This document shows, piece by piece, positions 1 through 8,472 of a DNA stretch of 64,000 nt. Position 1 is the first letter of the stretch, and every line of letters starts with the position of its first letter. Origin of the DNA: Bacillus tequilensis KCTC 13622 (GTDB lineage: Bacteria > Bacillota > Bacilli > Bacillales > Bacillaceae); the NCBI RefSeq assembly GCF_000507145.1, contig NZ_AYTO01000007.1:124001-188000 (forward strand), in the 5' to 3' direction. The translations under genes were made by a program, and so were the position numbers. The notes beneath the pieces were generated by a model. It saw only the letters and a list, made by a program, of their open reading frames with translations. It made no database searches and had not been told where the DNA came from.

Positions 1-147
1 GGATTTGGCCTGACAGGAATGAAAGAGCGCGCTGAAAAAGCAGGCGGTTTCCTGTCTCTCTGCGCCGTACAGCCGAGCGGCCTGCAAATTGAGCTGGTAT
101 TGCCGCTCGCCACAACGAAGAAGGAGCAAAAAGATGAACAAAGATAA
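1..147 (+). CDS. yxjM: Sensor histidine kinase, C-terminal end (partial)
   Basis: The frame is open from the first base and ends at the stop at 145-147, so only about 48 residues are visible. They begin with the ATPase G2-box sequence GFGLTGMKERA, typical of HATPase_c domains of NarL-type (HisKA_3) kinases, and end with a lysine-rich tail. The end overlaps the start of the response regulator gene by 14 bases, as expected for a translationally coupled two-component pair. By position and partner this is YxjM. The sensor part, membrane segments and phospho-accepting histidine lie before the window, so the signal cannot be judged. Confidence 0.85.
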   Translation, partial: GFGLTGMKERAEKAGGFLSLCAVQPSGLQIELVLPLATTKKEQKDEQR

Positions 148-790
148 AATACTCGTCGCACTTGCCGATGATCAGCCGCTTGTGCGCGAAGGCTTTCGCT
201 ATATCATCAATGCACAGCCGGATATGACGGTTTCCGGTGAGGCCGGCGACGGTCACGGCATCATTGCACTGGCAAAGCAAACAACACCTGACGTCATCCT
301 AATGGATGTCCAAATGCCGCATTGCTCAGGCATCGAAGCGGCGAAAGACATTATGAACGCACTTCCGGATACAAAAATTGTCATTTTAACGACCTTTGAT
401 ACAGAAGAATATGTGTTTGAAGGTATCCGCGCGGGTGCGGTCGGCTATCTGCTGAAGGACACACTTCCTGAAGAATTAATAGACGCCATCCGCGCCGCGG
501 CCAGAGGCGAAGCGATTTTTCGTACAGCCACAGCGGCTAAAATTATCAGCGAGACATTTCGCTCGAAGCAGCAGACTCAAGCCGAAGAACCGGCAGATCC
601 GTTTACTAAAAGAGAACTTGAAGTTCTTCAGCAAATGGCCTACGGGCTGAGAAATGAAGACATTGCTGAAAAACTTTTCGTCAGCGAAAGCACCGTGAAA
701 ACCCACGTGCACCGCATCCTGCAAAAATGCAATGCCCAAGACCGGACACAGGCAGTCGTTTTTGCCATTCGAAACGGCATTGTGCAATAG
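134..790 (+). CDS. yxjL: Two-component response regulator, NarL/LuxR type
   Basis: A 218-residue DNA-binding response regulator. The receiver domain (about 1-120) has the acidic pair D12-D13, the phospho-accepting aspartate near 58 in ILMDVQMP, and the conserved lysine in GYLLKD near 108. The LuxR-type helix-turn-helix covers about 150-215 (LTxRELEVL-like start, then SESTVKTHVHRIL). The ATG at 134 was chosen because it follows AAGGAG at a good distance and gives the usual family length; the longer frame from 89 would lie inside the kinase gene. It is co-transcribed with the upstream kinase yxjM. The regulon and signal are not evident from the sequence. Confidence 0.93.
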   Translation: MNKDKILVALADDQPLVREGFRYIINAQPDMTVSGEAGDGHGIIALAKQTTPDVILMDVQMPHCSGIEAAKDIMNALPDTKIVILTTFDTEEYVFEGIRAGAVGYLLKDTLPEELIDAIRAAARGEAIFRTATAAKIISETFRSKQQTQAEEPADPFTKRELEVLQQMAYGLRNEDIAEKLFVSESTVKTHVHRILQKCNAQDRTQAVVFAIRNGIVQ

Positions 791-839
791 AATTCTCTCA
801 ACCCGCCATGATAAAATAAGACAAAGGAGATGATTGGAA

Positions 840-2072
840 ATGAAAGAAGAAATCATTGAACGTTTTACTACATACGTAAAAGTCGACACGCAGTCCGATG
901 AATCCGTTGACACCTGCCCTTCCACACCCGGCCAATTGACGTTAGGAAACATGCTCGTTGATGAATTGAAATCAATCGGCATGCAGGACGCAGCCATTGA
1001 TGAAAACGGCTATGTCATGGCGACTCTTCCCTCCAATACTGAAAAAGACGTGCCAACTATCGGCTTTCTCGCCCACGTCGACACCGCCACAGACTTTACC
1101 GGCAAAAACGTGAATCCGCAAATCGTTGAAAGCTACGATGGAAAAGACATCGTACTCAATGAACAGCTGCAGGTTATCCTGTCGCCTGATCAGTTCCCTG
1201 AGCTGTCCGGCTATAAAGGCCACACACTCATCACCACAGACGGCACCACCCTTCTCGGCGCAGATAATAAAGCCGGTATCGCTGAAATCATGACAGCCAT
1301 GGATTACCTCATCAAACACCCTGAAATCAAACACGGCACGATCAGAGTCGCCTTTACGCCTGATGAAGAAATCGGAAGAGGGCCGCACAAATTTGATGTG
1401 AAACGGTTCAATGCGTCCTTTGCCTACACAGTTGACGGCGGCCCGCTCGGCGAGCTTGAATACGAAAGCTTCAATGCCGCTGCCGCAAAAATCACGATCA
1501 AAGGCAACAACGTACATCCCGGCACAGCAAAAGGCAAAATGATCAACTCTGCGAAAATCGCAATGAAGCTGAACAGCCTGCTGCCGGCAGACGAAGCACC
1601 CGAATATACAGAAGGCTACGAAGGCTTCTATCATCTGCTGTCAATTCAAGGCGATGTAGAGGAAACAAAACTGCACTATATTATCAGAGACTTTGACAAA
1701 GAAAACTTCCAAAACAGAAAAGAAACAATGAAGCGCGTCGTTGAAGAGCTTCAAAACGAATACGGGCAAGACCGGATTCAGCATGATATGAACGATCAAT
1801 ATTACAACATGAGAGAGAAAATCGAACCTGTCATCGAAATCGTCAATATTGCCAAGCAAGCGATGGAAAACCTCGGCATCGAAGCGAAGATTTCTCCAAT
1901 CCGCGGCGGCACGGACGGGTCTCAGCTGTCCTACATGGGACTCCCGACGCCAAACATCTTTACAGGCGGGGAAAACTTCCACGGCAAATTTGAATACATC
2001 TCCGCCGATAACATGGTCAAAGCCGTAAATGTTATCGTTGAGATCGCAAAGCTGTTTGAAGAACAGGCATAA
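840..2072 (+). CDS. pepT: Peptidase T (tripeptide aminopeptidase)
   Basis: A 410-residue cytoplasmic dizinc aminopeptidase of the M20B family that removes the N-terminal residue from tripeptides. Visible motifs are GFLAHVDTA (zinc-ligand His and catalytic Asp near 79-81), LLGADNKAG (bridging Asp near 142), DEEIGRG (catalytic and zinc-ligand Glu near 175) and the late histidine in [10 protein letters not shown] dimerisation lid domain lies between about 205 and 320. The ATG at 840 follows AAAGGAGATG with correct spacing; an in-frame TTG two codons earlier is less likely. The gene stands alone: yxjL ends 49 bases upstream and a strong terminator follows the stop. Confidence 0.97.
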   Translation: MKEEIIERFTTYVKVDTQSDESVDTCPSTPGQLTLGNMLVDELKSIGMQDAAIDENGYVMATLPSNTEKDVPTIGFLAHVDTATDFTGKNVNPQIVESYDGKDIVLNEQLQVILSPDQFPELSGYKGHTLITTDGTTLLGADNKAGIAEIMTAMDYLIKHPEIKHGTIRVAFTPDEEIGRGPHKFDVKRFNASFAYTVDGGPLGELEYESFNAAAAKITIKGNNVHPGTAKGKMINSAKIAMKLNSLLPADEAPEYTEGYEGFYHLLSIQGDVEETKLHYIIRDFDKENFQNRKETMKRVVEELQNEYGQDRIQHDMNDQYYNMREKIEPVIEIVNIAKQAMENLGIEAKISPIRGGTDGSQLSYMGLPTPNIFTGGENFHGKFEYISADNMVKAVNVIVEIAKLFEEQA

Positions 2073-2077
2073 TGCCG

Positions 2078-2107
2078 AAAGCCAGTCCAAAAAGGACTGG
2101 CTTTTTT
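2078..2107 (+). terminator. Rho-independent terminator after pepT
   Basis: An 11-base-pair stem (AAAGCCAGTCC with GGACTGGCTTT) with a five-base loop is followed by a T run, directly after the pepT stop codon. Confidence 0.92.
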
Positions 2108-2175
2108 GTGTGAAAACGAAACATTTTGAACGCCTCCTCCGTAAAACAAGTATCAACGGATAAGGAGGAAAAACA

Positions 2176-2304
2176 ATGACAAAACATGCGATAGCTGCAA
2201 AAAGTCTATTGAAAAAATGGATCATCACCAGGCCGTTTAGAATGCAAAAGAAATCGAGCCCATTTCAAAAAATCAGAAAAATGTTCAAACGCATCTTCAG
2301 ATAA
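2176..2304 (+). CDS. Small, strongly basic peptide of unknown function
   Basis: A 42-codon frame starting at ATG 2176, preceded by the near-perfect ribosome binding site AAGGAGGAAAAAC and followed by a terminator-like hairpin at 2348. The product carries many Lys and Arg residues and no Asp or Glu, alternates basic and hydrophobic residues, and ends in KMFKRIFR, so it could form an amphipathic cationic helix. No domain or family was recognised and I do not know of a characterised relative. The strong ribosome binding site and the gene-terminator arrangement support expression. It could be a membrane-active, RNA-binding or DNA-binding micro-protein; the function is open. Confidence 0.6.
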   Translation: MTKHAIAAKSLLKKWIITRPFRMQKKSSPFQKIRKMFKRIFR

Positions 2305-2347
2305 AACATTCAAATCCTCAAAACATAATCCGCATTCTCTTGTACCG

Positions 2348-2375
2348 CCCAAATGCTCCGTAATTTGGGTTTTTT
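2348..2375 (+). terminator. Terminator after the small basic peptide gene
   Basis: CCCAAAT and ATTTGGG pair across an eight-base loop and are followed by TTTTTT. The roughly 310 bases after it, up to 2686, are AT-rich; I recognise no gene there beyond the upstream region of the next small gene. Confidence 0.8.
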
Positions 2376-2686
2376 GTGTTCAATTCCGCAAAATGGGGTA
2401 TAAACCAAACAAGAAAGAAAACGAAACCTAAAAACAGGAAATTCGAATTACGATAATTTAGGTTAAAAGTTATATAAAGGAATTTATTTTATCGTCGATA
2501 GTAACTATAGAACCAATCATCAACAAGAACAATCACCATAATGCAAGACTATTTTCAGGTCAACAGGTTAGACTGTTTTTGAGGGGCAGTTATTTATTTT
2601 TTATTGATTTGGAATTTTTTGAATACTTTTCGATAATTTAACCGTACAATAGAGAATACCAAAACTTTTTTTGGGAGGTATGTAAA

Positions 2687-2857
2687 ATGATCCTATTTAT
2701 TATCATCGCATTATGCGGCTATCTTCTTTTTTCTTTCAGCAAGGATAATCGCCGCAAACCGCAAAAGACAAGCCCTCTGCCAGCAGCCGCACCTCATCAC
2801 AACAACCTAATCGACCTTGACGCCATCCGCCAAAAACGCCGGATGCATCTATCCTAG
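2687..2857 (+). CDS. yxjJ: Small single-pass membrane protein (YxjJ-like)
   Basis: A 56-residue product with start ATG at 2687 after GGGAGG at a spacing of about eight bases. The N-terminus MILFIIIALCGYLLFSF is one hydrophobic membrane segment. It is followed by a basic, proline-rich linker and a polar tail ending RQKRRMHLS. The layout suggests a small membrane protein with a cytoplasmic basic tail. The name is assigned by position between pepT and yxjI and is tentative; this product may be shorter than the annotated B. subtilis YxjJ. A terminator follows directly. The function is unknown. Confidence 0.65.
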   Translation: MILFIIIALCGYLLFSFSKDNRRKPQKTSPLPAAAPHHNNLIDLDAIRQKRRMHLS

Positions 2858-2872
2858 TTCATATATCAAACG

Positions 2873-2900
2873 AAAAGGCTGCTGAATAACGCAGCCTTTT
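2873..2900. terminator. Terminator between yxjJ and yxjI
   Basis: AAAAGGCTGC and GCAGCCTTTT form a 10-base-pair stem with an eight-base loop, with A and T runs on either side. Confidence 0.88.
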
Positions 2901-2990
2901 CATTTTGGAAACTTAGATTTGGAACTTGAAACCTTTTTGCCCCCTATTCGTAATCTTTTATAAGGGCAAATTCAAAAGGAGACTTCAGCC

Positions 2991-3479
2991 ATGATCGATT
3001 TATTTATGAAACAAAAAATGTTCTCATTTAAAGATACATTTCATATTTATGACCGGGATGAACAAGAGCACTTCAAAGTCGAAGGGCGGTTCTTTTCGTT
3101 AGGGGACTCATTACAATTGACAGATTCATCGGGGAAAACGCTCGTTTCCATTGAACAAAAAGTGATGTCATTTCTGCCGCGATATGTGATTTCAATTGAC
3201 GGGAAAACGGTTTGTGAGGTGACGAAGAAATTAGCGTTTTTCAAACCGAAATTTGAGATTTCCGGGCTTAACTGGGAAATTGACGGGGACCTGTGGAAGA
3301 ATGAATTCCAGCTGACTGACGGGGAAAATGTCCGGATGTCGGTGAGCAAGAAATGGCTCAGCTGGGGTGATTCCTATCATCTGCAGATTGCAAACGAAGA
3401 AGATGTGCTGATTTGCACAGCCATCGCTATCGTGCTGGATATGGTCTTATATGACGATGATGATGAGAGTCTTTTCTAA
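2991..3479 (+). CDS. yxjI: LURP-one/Tubby C-terminal-like protein YxjI
   Basis: A 162-residue soluble protein whose repeated beta-strand pattern fits the LURP-one-related family, which shares the Tubby C-terminal fold. Supporting features are alternating hydrophobic strands, the start MIDLFMKQKMFSFKDTFHIY, the central ISIDGKTVCEVTKKLAFFKPKF, seen here only as shorter pieces such as GKTVCEVTKK, and a very acidic tail (DDDDESLF). The fold in other organisms binds phospholipid or acts as a scaffold; the bacterial role is unknown. The start follows AAAGGAGA at good spacing. It is a single gene between a terminator and the S-box leader of yxjH. Confidence 0.88.
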   Translation: MIDLFMKQKMFSFKDTFHIYDRDEQEHFKVEGRFFSLGDSLQLTDSSGKTLVSIEQKVMSFLPRYVISIDGKTVCEVTKKLAFFKPKFEISGLNWEIDGDLWKNEFQLTDGENVRMSVSKKWLSWGDSYHLQIANEEDVLICTAIAIVLDMVLYDDDDESLF

Positions 3480-3486
3480 AAAAGAG

Positions 3487-3514
3487 TTGACAATTGATCA
3501 AAAAGTAATAATAT
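3487..3514 (+). promoter_or_regulatory. Sigma-A promoter for yxjH
   Basis: TTGACA at 3487-3492 is separated by 16 bases from TAATAT at 3509-3514, just upstream of the SAM riboswitch. Confidence 0.65.
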
Positions 3515-3546
3515 TAAGATAATTGAAATCTGAATATGAAGATGTA

Positions 3547-3684
3547 CCTTATCAAGAGAGGTGGAGGGACTGGCCCTATGATACCCGGCAACCGCTGTTT
3601 CAAACAGAATGGTGCTAAATCCTGCAGATGAGGCGGAGATTTGATCGTTCAAGCTCTTCCTTACATAAAGGGAGAGCTTTTTTA
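3547..3684 (+). promoter_or_regulatory. SAM-I riboswitch (S-box) leader of yxjH
   Basis: The conserved S-box elements are all visible: CTTATCAAGAGAGGTGGAGG, then GGCCC, the GATACCCGGCAACC block and GTGCTAAATCC. They are followed by a terminator hairpin (AGCTCTTCC with GGGAGAGCT) and a T run ending near 3684. With S-adenosylmethionine bound, the terminator forms and transcription stops; when methionine is short, yxjH is expressed. Confidence 0.97.
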
Positions 3685-3716
3685 TGCTTACACATTTGAG
3701 AAAAGAGGCGAATGAC

Positions 3717-4850
3717 ATGGCTGAACAAACAAGTCTTACAGGACAAAAAACAGAAAAACAACACAAAGCTCCTTTCCGCGCTGATCATGTCGGCAGTTTA
3801 CTGCGCTCCGCTCCGGTGAAAGAAGCCCGGCAGAAGCAAGCGGCCGGCGAGATCACTGCGGAACAGCTTCGTGAGGTCGAAAATCAAGAAATCAGCCGCA
3901 TTGTGGAAAAACAAAAAGAAATCGGTCTCGAGGTGGTAACAGATGGGGAATTCCGCCGCTCTTGGTGGCATTATGACTTTTTGGAAGGGCTAGACGGAGT
4001 GGAACCGTTCATTCCGGCTGAAGGGATTCAGTTCCATAACGCGAAAACAAAAGCACGAAGCATCAAAGTGACGGGAAAACTTGATTTTACGAACCACCCT
4101 GCGCTTGCTGATTTTCAATTTTTACATGAGATTGCCGGCGATGCGACACCAAAGCTGACAATTCCGAGCCCGAATATGCTGTTTTTCGGTAAAAAGGCTG
4201 ATAAAGCGATTTATGACGACCAAGAGGAATACTTTCATGATCTGGCCCAAGCGTACAAAAAGGCAATCAAAGCCTTTTATGACGCCGGATGCCGCTATCT
4301 TCAGCTTGATGATACGTCATGGTCTCTCTTCTTTGAGGAAAAAGGCAGAGAGGTTGTTCGGGCGCTCGGCGGCGATCCAGAAACATTGCCTGGCTTGTTC
4401 GCCAAAACGATTAACGATGCAGTGGCAGACCGGCCTGATGATTTAGCAATCACGATGCACATTTGCCGCGGGAACTTCCGTTCAACTTGGGCGGCATCAG
4501 GAGGCTACGACGCTGTAGCGGAAACGATTTTGGACGGCTTAGACCTGGACGGCCTGTTCTTGGAATACGATGATGACCGCTCAGGAAATTTTGATCCGCT
4601 TCGTTTCGTAAAACGCAAGGATCTGCAAATAGTTCTCGGCTTAATTACATCAAAATACGGCGAGCTTGAAGATCCTGAAAATGTGAAACGCCGAATCAAT
4701 GAAGCGGCGCGCTTTGTCAGCCTTGATCAGCTTTGCCTCAGCCCGCAGTGCGGTTTCGCCTCTACAGAAGAAGGAAATCTTTTGACAGAGGAGCAGCAAT
4801 GGGCGAAGCTCCGCCATGTCATCGACATCGCCAGCGACGTGTGGAGATAA
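3717..4850 (+). CDS. yxjH: MetE-like methionine synthase family protein YxjH
   Basis: A 377-residue protein homologous to the C-terminal catalytic domain of cobalamin-independent methionine synthase. The zinc-site pattern is visible as MHICRGN (His and Cys), an acidic EYDDDRSG segment and LSPQCGFAS (Cys). The protein lacks the N-terminal half of true MetE, so it probably uses a different methyl donor than methyl-tetrahydrofolate polyglutamate. Family members have been linked to methyl transfer from alternative donors or sulfur-methyl salvage, which I cannot tell apart here. The ATG at 3717 follows AGAGGCGA; an earlier ATG at 3684 lies in the terminator and is rejected. It is controlled by its own S-box. 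Confidence 0.93.
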   Translation: MAEQTSLTGQKTEKQHKAPFRADHVGSLLRSAPVKEARQKQAAGEITAEQLREVENQEISRIVEKQKEIGLEVVTDGEFRRSWWHYDFLEGLDGVEPFIPAEGIQFHNAKTKARSIKVTGKLDFTNHPALADFQFLHEIAGDATPKLTIPSPNMLFFGKKADKAIYDDQEEYFHDLAQAYKKAIKAFYDAGCRYLQLDDTSWSLFFEEKGREVVRALGGDPETLPGLFAKTINDAVADRPDDLAITMHICRGNFRSTWAASGGYDAVAETILDGLDLDGLFLEYDDDRSGNFDPLRFVKRKDLQIVLGLITSKYGELEDPENVKRRINEAARFVSLDQLCLSPQCGFASTEEGNLLTEEQQWAKLRHVIDIASDVWR

Positions 4851-4857
4851 TCTATCA

Positions 4858-4886
4858 TTGACAGATAGATAAAATGTGTGAATAAT
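4858..4886 (+). promoter_or_regulatory. Sigma-A promoter for yxjG
   Basis: TTGACA at 4858-4863 and AATAAT at 4881-4886 are 17 bases apart, directly upstream of the second S-box. Confidence 0.65.
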
Positions 4887-4919
4887 AGATACTATCAGAA
4901 AATTTCATAAAAAAGGTTT

Positions 4920-5073
4920 TCCTTATCAAGAGAGGTGGAGGGACTGGCCCTGCGATACCCGGCAACCGCTGTTTAACAGAATGGTGCTAAATCCTTTAGA
5001 GCAATGATTGCTCTTGAAGATAAGGTTGAGATTGTCACACAAGCTCTTCCTTATCCAAAGGAAGAGCTTTTTT
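4920..5073 (+). promoter_or_regulatory. SAM-I riboswitch (S-box) leader of yxjG
   Basis: A second complete S-box with the same conserved blocks as the yxjH leader, an extended P3/P4 region, and the terminator AAGCTCTTCC...GGAAGAGCTTTTTT. It gives yxjG independent control by S-adenosylmethionine. The two leaders are clearly duplicated copies. Confidence 0.97.
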
Positions 5074-5103
5074 ATATTTGAATGGAAAGAAGGAATGGAC
5101 AAC

Positions 5104-6240
5104 ATGTCACAACAAACAACACCCGCAGAACAAAAATCACTTCAAAGAAAAAAACCGCCGTTTCGCGCGGATCAAGTTGGAAGCTTGCTGAGATCTGAGC
5201 CCGTCAAAAAAGCGCGGCTTCAAAAAGCGGCCGGTGAAATGACGGCTGAGCAGCTTCGCCAAATCGAAAACGATGAAATCATCCGCATTGTGGAAAAACA
5301 GAAGGAAACCGGCCTGAACGTCGTAACAGACGGTGAATTCCGCAGAGCGTGGTGGCACTTTGATTTTCTGGAAAACCTGGATGGCGTTGAGCCGTTTATT
5401 CCTGAGCAGGGCATTCAATTCCATAACGTACAAACAAAAGCACGCGGCATTAAAATCACAGGTGATATCGACTTTTCAACTCACCCAATGCTTGAAGATT
5501 ACTCATTTCTCCATGGCATTGCGGGGGATGCGACACCAAAAATGACGATCCCAAGCCCGAATATGCTGTTTTTCCGTGGAAAACTGGAAAAGGGTGCGTA
5601 CAAAAACGACTATCAGCTTTTCCAGCATGATGTATCTAAAGCATATAAAAAAGCGATTCAAGCGTTTTATGACAGAGGCTGCCGCTACCTCCAGCTTGAT
5701 GATACGGCATGGGCTGTTTTCTTATCAGAAAAAGGCTTAAAACAAATCGAAGCGTTCGGAACAACGCCTGACGAGCTTCGACAGCTGTTTGCGAAATCAA
5801 TTAACGACGCGATTGCAGACCGTCCGGATGACTTGACGGTAACCATGCATATTTGCCGCGGCAACTTCCAGTCCACTTGGACAGCGGAAGGCGGCTATGA
5901 CGCAGCTGCTGAAACCATTTTTGACGGCTTGAATCTGGACGGGCTTTTCCTGGAGTATGATGATTCACGCTCAGGCGGATTTGAACCGCTCCGTTATGTG
6001 AAGCGCTCTGATCTTCAGCTTGTCCTTGGCTTAGTGACATCTAAATTCGGCGAGCTTGAACATCCGGACGACGTAAAACGCCGTATCGAAGAAGCGTCCC
6101 GTTATGTGAACTTAGATCAGCTTTGCCTCAGCCCTCAATGCGGATTCGCTTCAACTGAGGAAGGCAACAAGCTGACAGAAGAACAGCAATGGGCGAAACT
6201 CCGCCATGTGGTTGAGATCGCTAACGATGTTTGGAAATAA
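5104..6240 (+). CDS. yxjG: MetE-like methionine synthase family protein YxjG
   Basis: A 378-residue paralogue of the neighbouring yxjH product, sharing most of its sequence including the zinc-binding pattern MHICRGN, EYDDSRSG and SPQCGFAS. It corresponds to the catalytic C-terminal half of MetE and is expected to be a soluble methyltransferase in methionine supply. The ATG at 5104 follows AAGAAGGA at about nine bases; a second ATG at 5095 is too close to that site. The pair arose by tandem duplication including the S-box. The variable patches (for example, around 150-180) may reflect different substrates. Confidence 0.93.
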   Translation: MSQQTTPAEQKSLQRKKPPFRADQVGSLLRSEPVKKARLQKAAGEMTAEQLRQIENDEIIRIVEKQKETGLNVVTDGEFRRAWWHFDFLENLDGVEPFIPEQGIQFHNVQTKARGIKITGDIDFSTHPMLEDYSFLHGIAGDATPKMTIPSPNMLFFRGKLEKGAYKNDYQLFQHDVSKAYKKAIQAFYDRGCRYLQLDDTAWAVFLSEKGLKQIEAFGTTPDELRQLFAKSINDAIADRPDDLTVTMHICRGNFQSTWTAEGGYDAAAETIFDGLNLDGLFLEYDDSRSGGFEPLRYVKRSDLQLVLGLVTSKFGELEHPDDVKRRIEEASRYVNLDQLCLSPQCGFASTEEGNKLTEEQQWAKLRHVVEIANDVWK

Positions 6241-6246
6241 GCAAAG

Positions 6247-6289
6247 AAAAAACACACTGGACTCCCTGGCGGAGCAGGTGTGTTTTTTT
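6247..6289. terminator. Bidirectional terminator between yxjG and yxjF
   Basis: AAAAACACAC pairs with GTGTGTTTTT around an inner CTCC/GGAG stem; the A and T runs let it work for both converging genes. Confidence 0.85.
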
Positions 6290-6290
6290 G

Positions 6291-7064
6291 TCACTGGGCG
6301 GTGTAGCCGCCATCTAGAACGACAGCCTGCCCGGTAACGCCCTTCGCTTTTTCGCTTGCCAAAAACACGGCATAATCCGCAATTTCCTTGACGGAAAGCA
6401 GCCGTTTTTGCGGCACAAGCGGAAAAATGACCTGTTCAAGTACCGCGTCGTACGGGACATTTCTCGTTTTCGAAAGATCGCTCAGCTGATTGCGGACAAG
6501 CTGTGTATCGACATAACCCGGACAGAGCGCGTTGACTGTAATGCCGTGGGGCGCGCCTTCCAGCGCCCCGACCTTTGTCAGCCCGATGACGCCGTGCTTG
6601 GCGCTATTATAAGCGGATTTCCCCGCAAAGCCGACTAAGCCATTAACAGACGCGATATTGATGATTCTGCCAAACTGCTGTTTTTTCATGATTGGAAAGA
6701 CATGCTTCATCGCGATAAATGGAGCCGTCAGCATGACCTTGATCAGCTGTTCAAAGGTTTCTGTCGGAAACTCTTCTATTGGGGCGACGTGCTGAATACC
6801 GGCATTGTTCACCAAAGTATCCAAGCGGCCGTATCGTTTCCGGATGCCATCCACCGTCTCAGCGACTTGCGCTTCCTTTGTTACATCACACGGAATGGCG
6901 GCTGCGTCAAAACCTTCTTCGGCAAGCTTGGAAGCGGCCTCTTCACATGCTTTCTGGTGAAGATCCGAAACGATGACGCTGGCGCCTTCACGGGCGAATT
7001 CTCTTGCGGTTTCGAATCCGATTCCGCCGGCTGCCCCAGTGACCAAGGCGACCTTGTTTTTCAT
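6291..7064 (-). CDS. yxjF: 3-hydroxybutyrate dehydrogenase-like SDR
   Basis: A 257-residue short-chain dehydrogenase. It has the NAD-binding TGAAGGIGFE motif near residue 10, NNAG near 88, catalytic Ser in NIASVNGL and Tyr-x-x-x-Lys in YNSAKHG. The family closely matches D-3-hydroxybutyrate dehydrogenases, which oxidise 3-hydroxybutyrate to acetoacetate. It is the last gene of the leftward operon yxjC-scoA-scoB-yxjF, 16 bases after scoB. The ATG at 7064 follows GGGGAGGTG; a GTG three codons earlier overlaps the ribosome binding site. Context with an acetoacetate CoA-transferase and a GntP-type permease makes ketone-body use the likely role. Confidence 0.93.
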   Translation of the reverse strand: MKNKVALVTGAAGGIGFETAREFAREGASVIVSDLHQKACEEAASKLAEEGFDAAAIPCDVTKEAQVAETVDGIRKRYGRLDTLVNNAGIQHVAPIEEFPTETFEQLIKVMLTAPFIAMKHVFPIMKKQQFGRIINIASVNGLVGFAGKSAYNSAKHGVIGLTKVGALEGAPHGITVNALCPGYVDTQLVRNQLSDLSKTRNVPYDAVLEQVIFPLVPQKRLLSVKEIADYAVFLASEKAKGVTGQAVVLDGGYTAQ

Positions 7065-7080
7065 GCCAAACACCTCCCCA

Positions 7081-7737
7081 TTAAGAATTTTGCTTGAGCA
7101 CAGACTGGTTTACAGCGAAATCAGCCTCTGTTTTTTCATAAACTTCTTCAATTGTGACGCCTTCCTGAAGCTCTGTCAGTGTCATGCGGCCGTTATCAAA
7201 ATCAAACACTGCCAAATCTGTAATCAGCCTGTGCACCACTTTCTGTCCTGTCAGCGGAAGGGAGCATGTTTTCTTTACCTTTGACTCGCCATGCTTATTG
7301 ACATGCTCCATGATGACAACAATCCGTTTCGCTCCATTGACGAGATCCATGGCACCGCCCATCCCTTTGACCATTTTGCCGGGGATCATCCAATTGGCCA
7401 AATCACCCTGCTCAGAAACCTCCATGCCGCCAAGGATAGCCAAATCGATATGCCCGCCTCTTATCATCGCGAATGATTCAGCGCTGTCAAAATAAGAAGC
7501 GCCCGTCATTTCAGTGATCGTTTCCTTTCCCGCGTTGATCAAATCCGCGTCTTCCGTTCCCTCCACAGGATACGGGCCGATTCCGAGCAAACCGTTTTCT
7601 GATTGAAGCATGACGTGAACGCCATCGGGTATTTCATTTGCGACAAGCGTTGGCATTCCAATCCCAAGATTGACGTTCATGCCATCCTTGATTTCTTGTA
7701 CGGCCCGTTTCACCATTCGTTTTCTCGCTTCCTTCAT
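7081..7737 (-). CDS. scoB: Succinyl-CoA:3-ketoacid CoA-transferase subunit B
   Basis: A 218-residue beta subunit of the two-subunit (SCOT) CoA-transferase, which moves CoA from succinyl-CoA to acetoacetate. The catalytic glutamate is in LQSENGLLGIGP near residue 47, and GGHIDLAILGGMEV and GKMVKGMGGAMDLV are conserved family blocks. The start overlaps the scoA stop by four bases (ATGA), so the subunits are translationally coupled and made in equal amounts. The acetoacetyl-CoA produced enters thiolysis to acetyl-CoA. The C-terminus is slightly longer than I recall for the B. subtilis 168 protein. Confidence 0.95.
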   Translation of the reverse strand: MKEARKRMVKRAVQEIKDGMNVNLGIGMPTLVANEIPDGVHVMLQSENGLLGIGPYPVEGTEDADLINAGKETITEMTGASYFDSAESFAMIRGGHIDLAILGGMEVSEQGDLANWMIPGKMVKGMGGAMDLVNGAKRIVVIMEHVNKHGESKVKKTCSLPLTGQKVVHRLITDLAVFDFDNGRMTLTELQEGVTIEEVYEKTEADFAVNQSVLKQNS

Positions 7738-8450
7738 TTCGCCTCACCCTTTCCCGAAGCTTGCCGAACTGTCCGTTTTTCAATCCGCTTTTCATGGCTC
7801 GCGCCAAGCACGACATGCTGTACGTAAATTCCCGGCGTATGGATGTGATCTGGGTCGAGCTCTCCCGCTTCCACAATTTCTTCCGCTTCGGCAATGGTGA
7901 TCTTGCCTGCCATGGCGGCAACGGGATTGAAATTTCTCGCCGTTTTACGAAAAACCAAATTTCCCATGGTATCCGCTTTCCACGCTTTGACGATCGCCAC
8001 GTCGCCGATGATGCCTCGCTCCAGCACATATGGCCGGCCTTCGAACGTCTTGTGTTCTTTTCCCTTGGCTATTGAGGTGCCGACCCCTGTCGCCGTGTAA
8101 AACCCGGGTATGCCCGCGCCGCCGGCACGAATCCTCTCGGCGAGCGTTCCTTGGGGAACAAGCTCGACTTCAAGCTCTCCGCTTAAAAACTGCCGTTCAA
8201 AAATTTTATTTTCACCGACATAGGATGCGATCATTTTCTTGATTTGCTTATTAGCCAAAAGCAAACCAAGCCCCCAGTCATCGACTCCGCAATTGTTGCT
8301 GACAACGGTTAAATCCTTTGCTCCCTGATCTCTTATCGCCAAAATGAGCTGGTCAGGAATGCCGCACAACCCGAATCCTCCGGCAATCAGCGTATCCCCG
8401 TCGTGAATCAGTTCCGCAGCTTCCTTACTTGATGACAGTACTTTTCCCAT
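7734..8450 (-). CDS. scoA: Succinyl-CoA:3-ketoacid CoA-transferase subunit A
   Basis: A 238-residue alpha subunit of the acetoacetate:succinate CoA-transferase. The glycine-rich CoA-binding segment TLIAGGFGLCGIP near 20-32 and the block RAGGAGIPGFYTATGVGT mark the family. The ATG at 8450 gives MGKVLSSSKEAAELI, the normal family start, after a GGGGCG-type ribosome binding site; the frame extends ten codons further upstream but into the end of yxjC. The complex with ScoB is a cytoplasmic heterotetramer. It lies second in the operon, after the permease. Confidence 0.95.
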   Translation of the reverse strand: MGKVLSSSKEAAELIHDGDTLIAGGFGLCGIPDQLILAIRDQGAKDLTVVSNNCGVDDWGLGLLLANKQIKKMIASYVGENKIFERQFLSGELEVELVPQGTLAERIRAGGAGIPGFYTATGVGTSIAKGKEHKTFEGRPYVLERGIIGDVAIVKAWKADTMGNLVFRKTARNFNPVAAMAGKITIAEAEEIVEAGELDPDHIHTPGIYVQHVVLGASHEKRIEKRTVRQASGKGEAK

Positions 8451-8472
8451 ATTAACGCCCCTTCGTTTTCTT

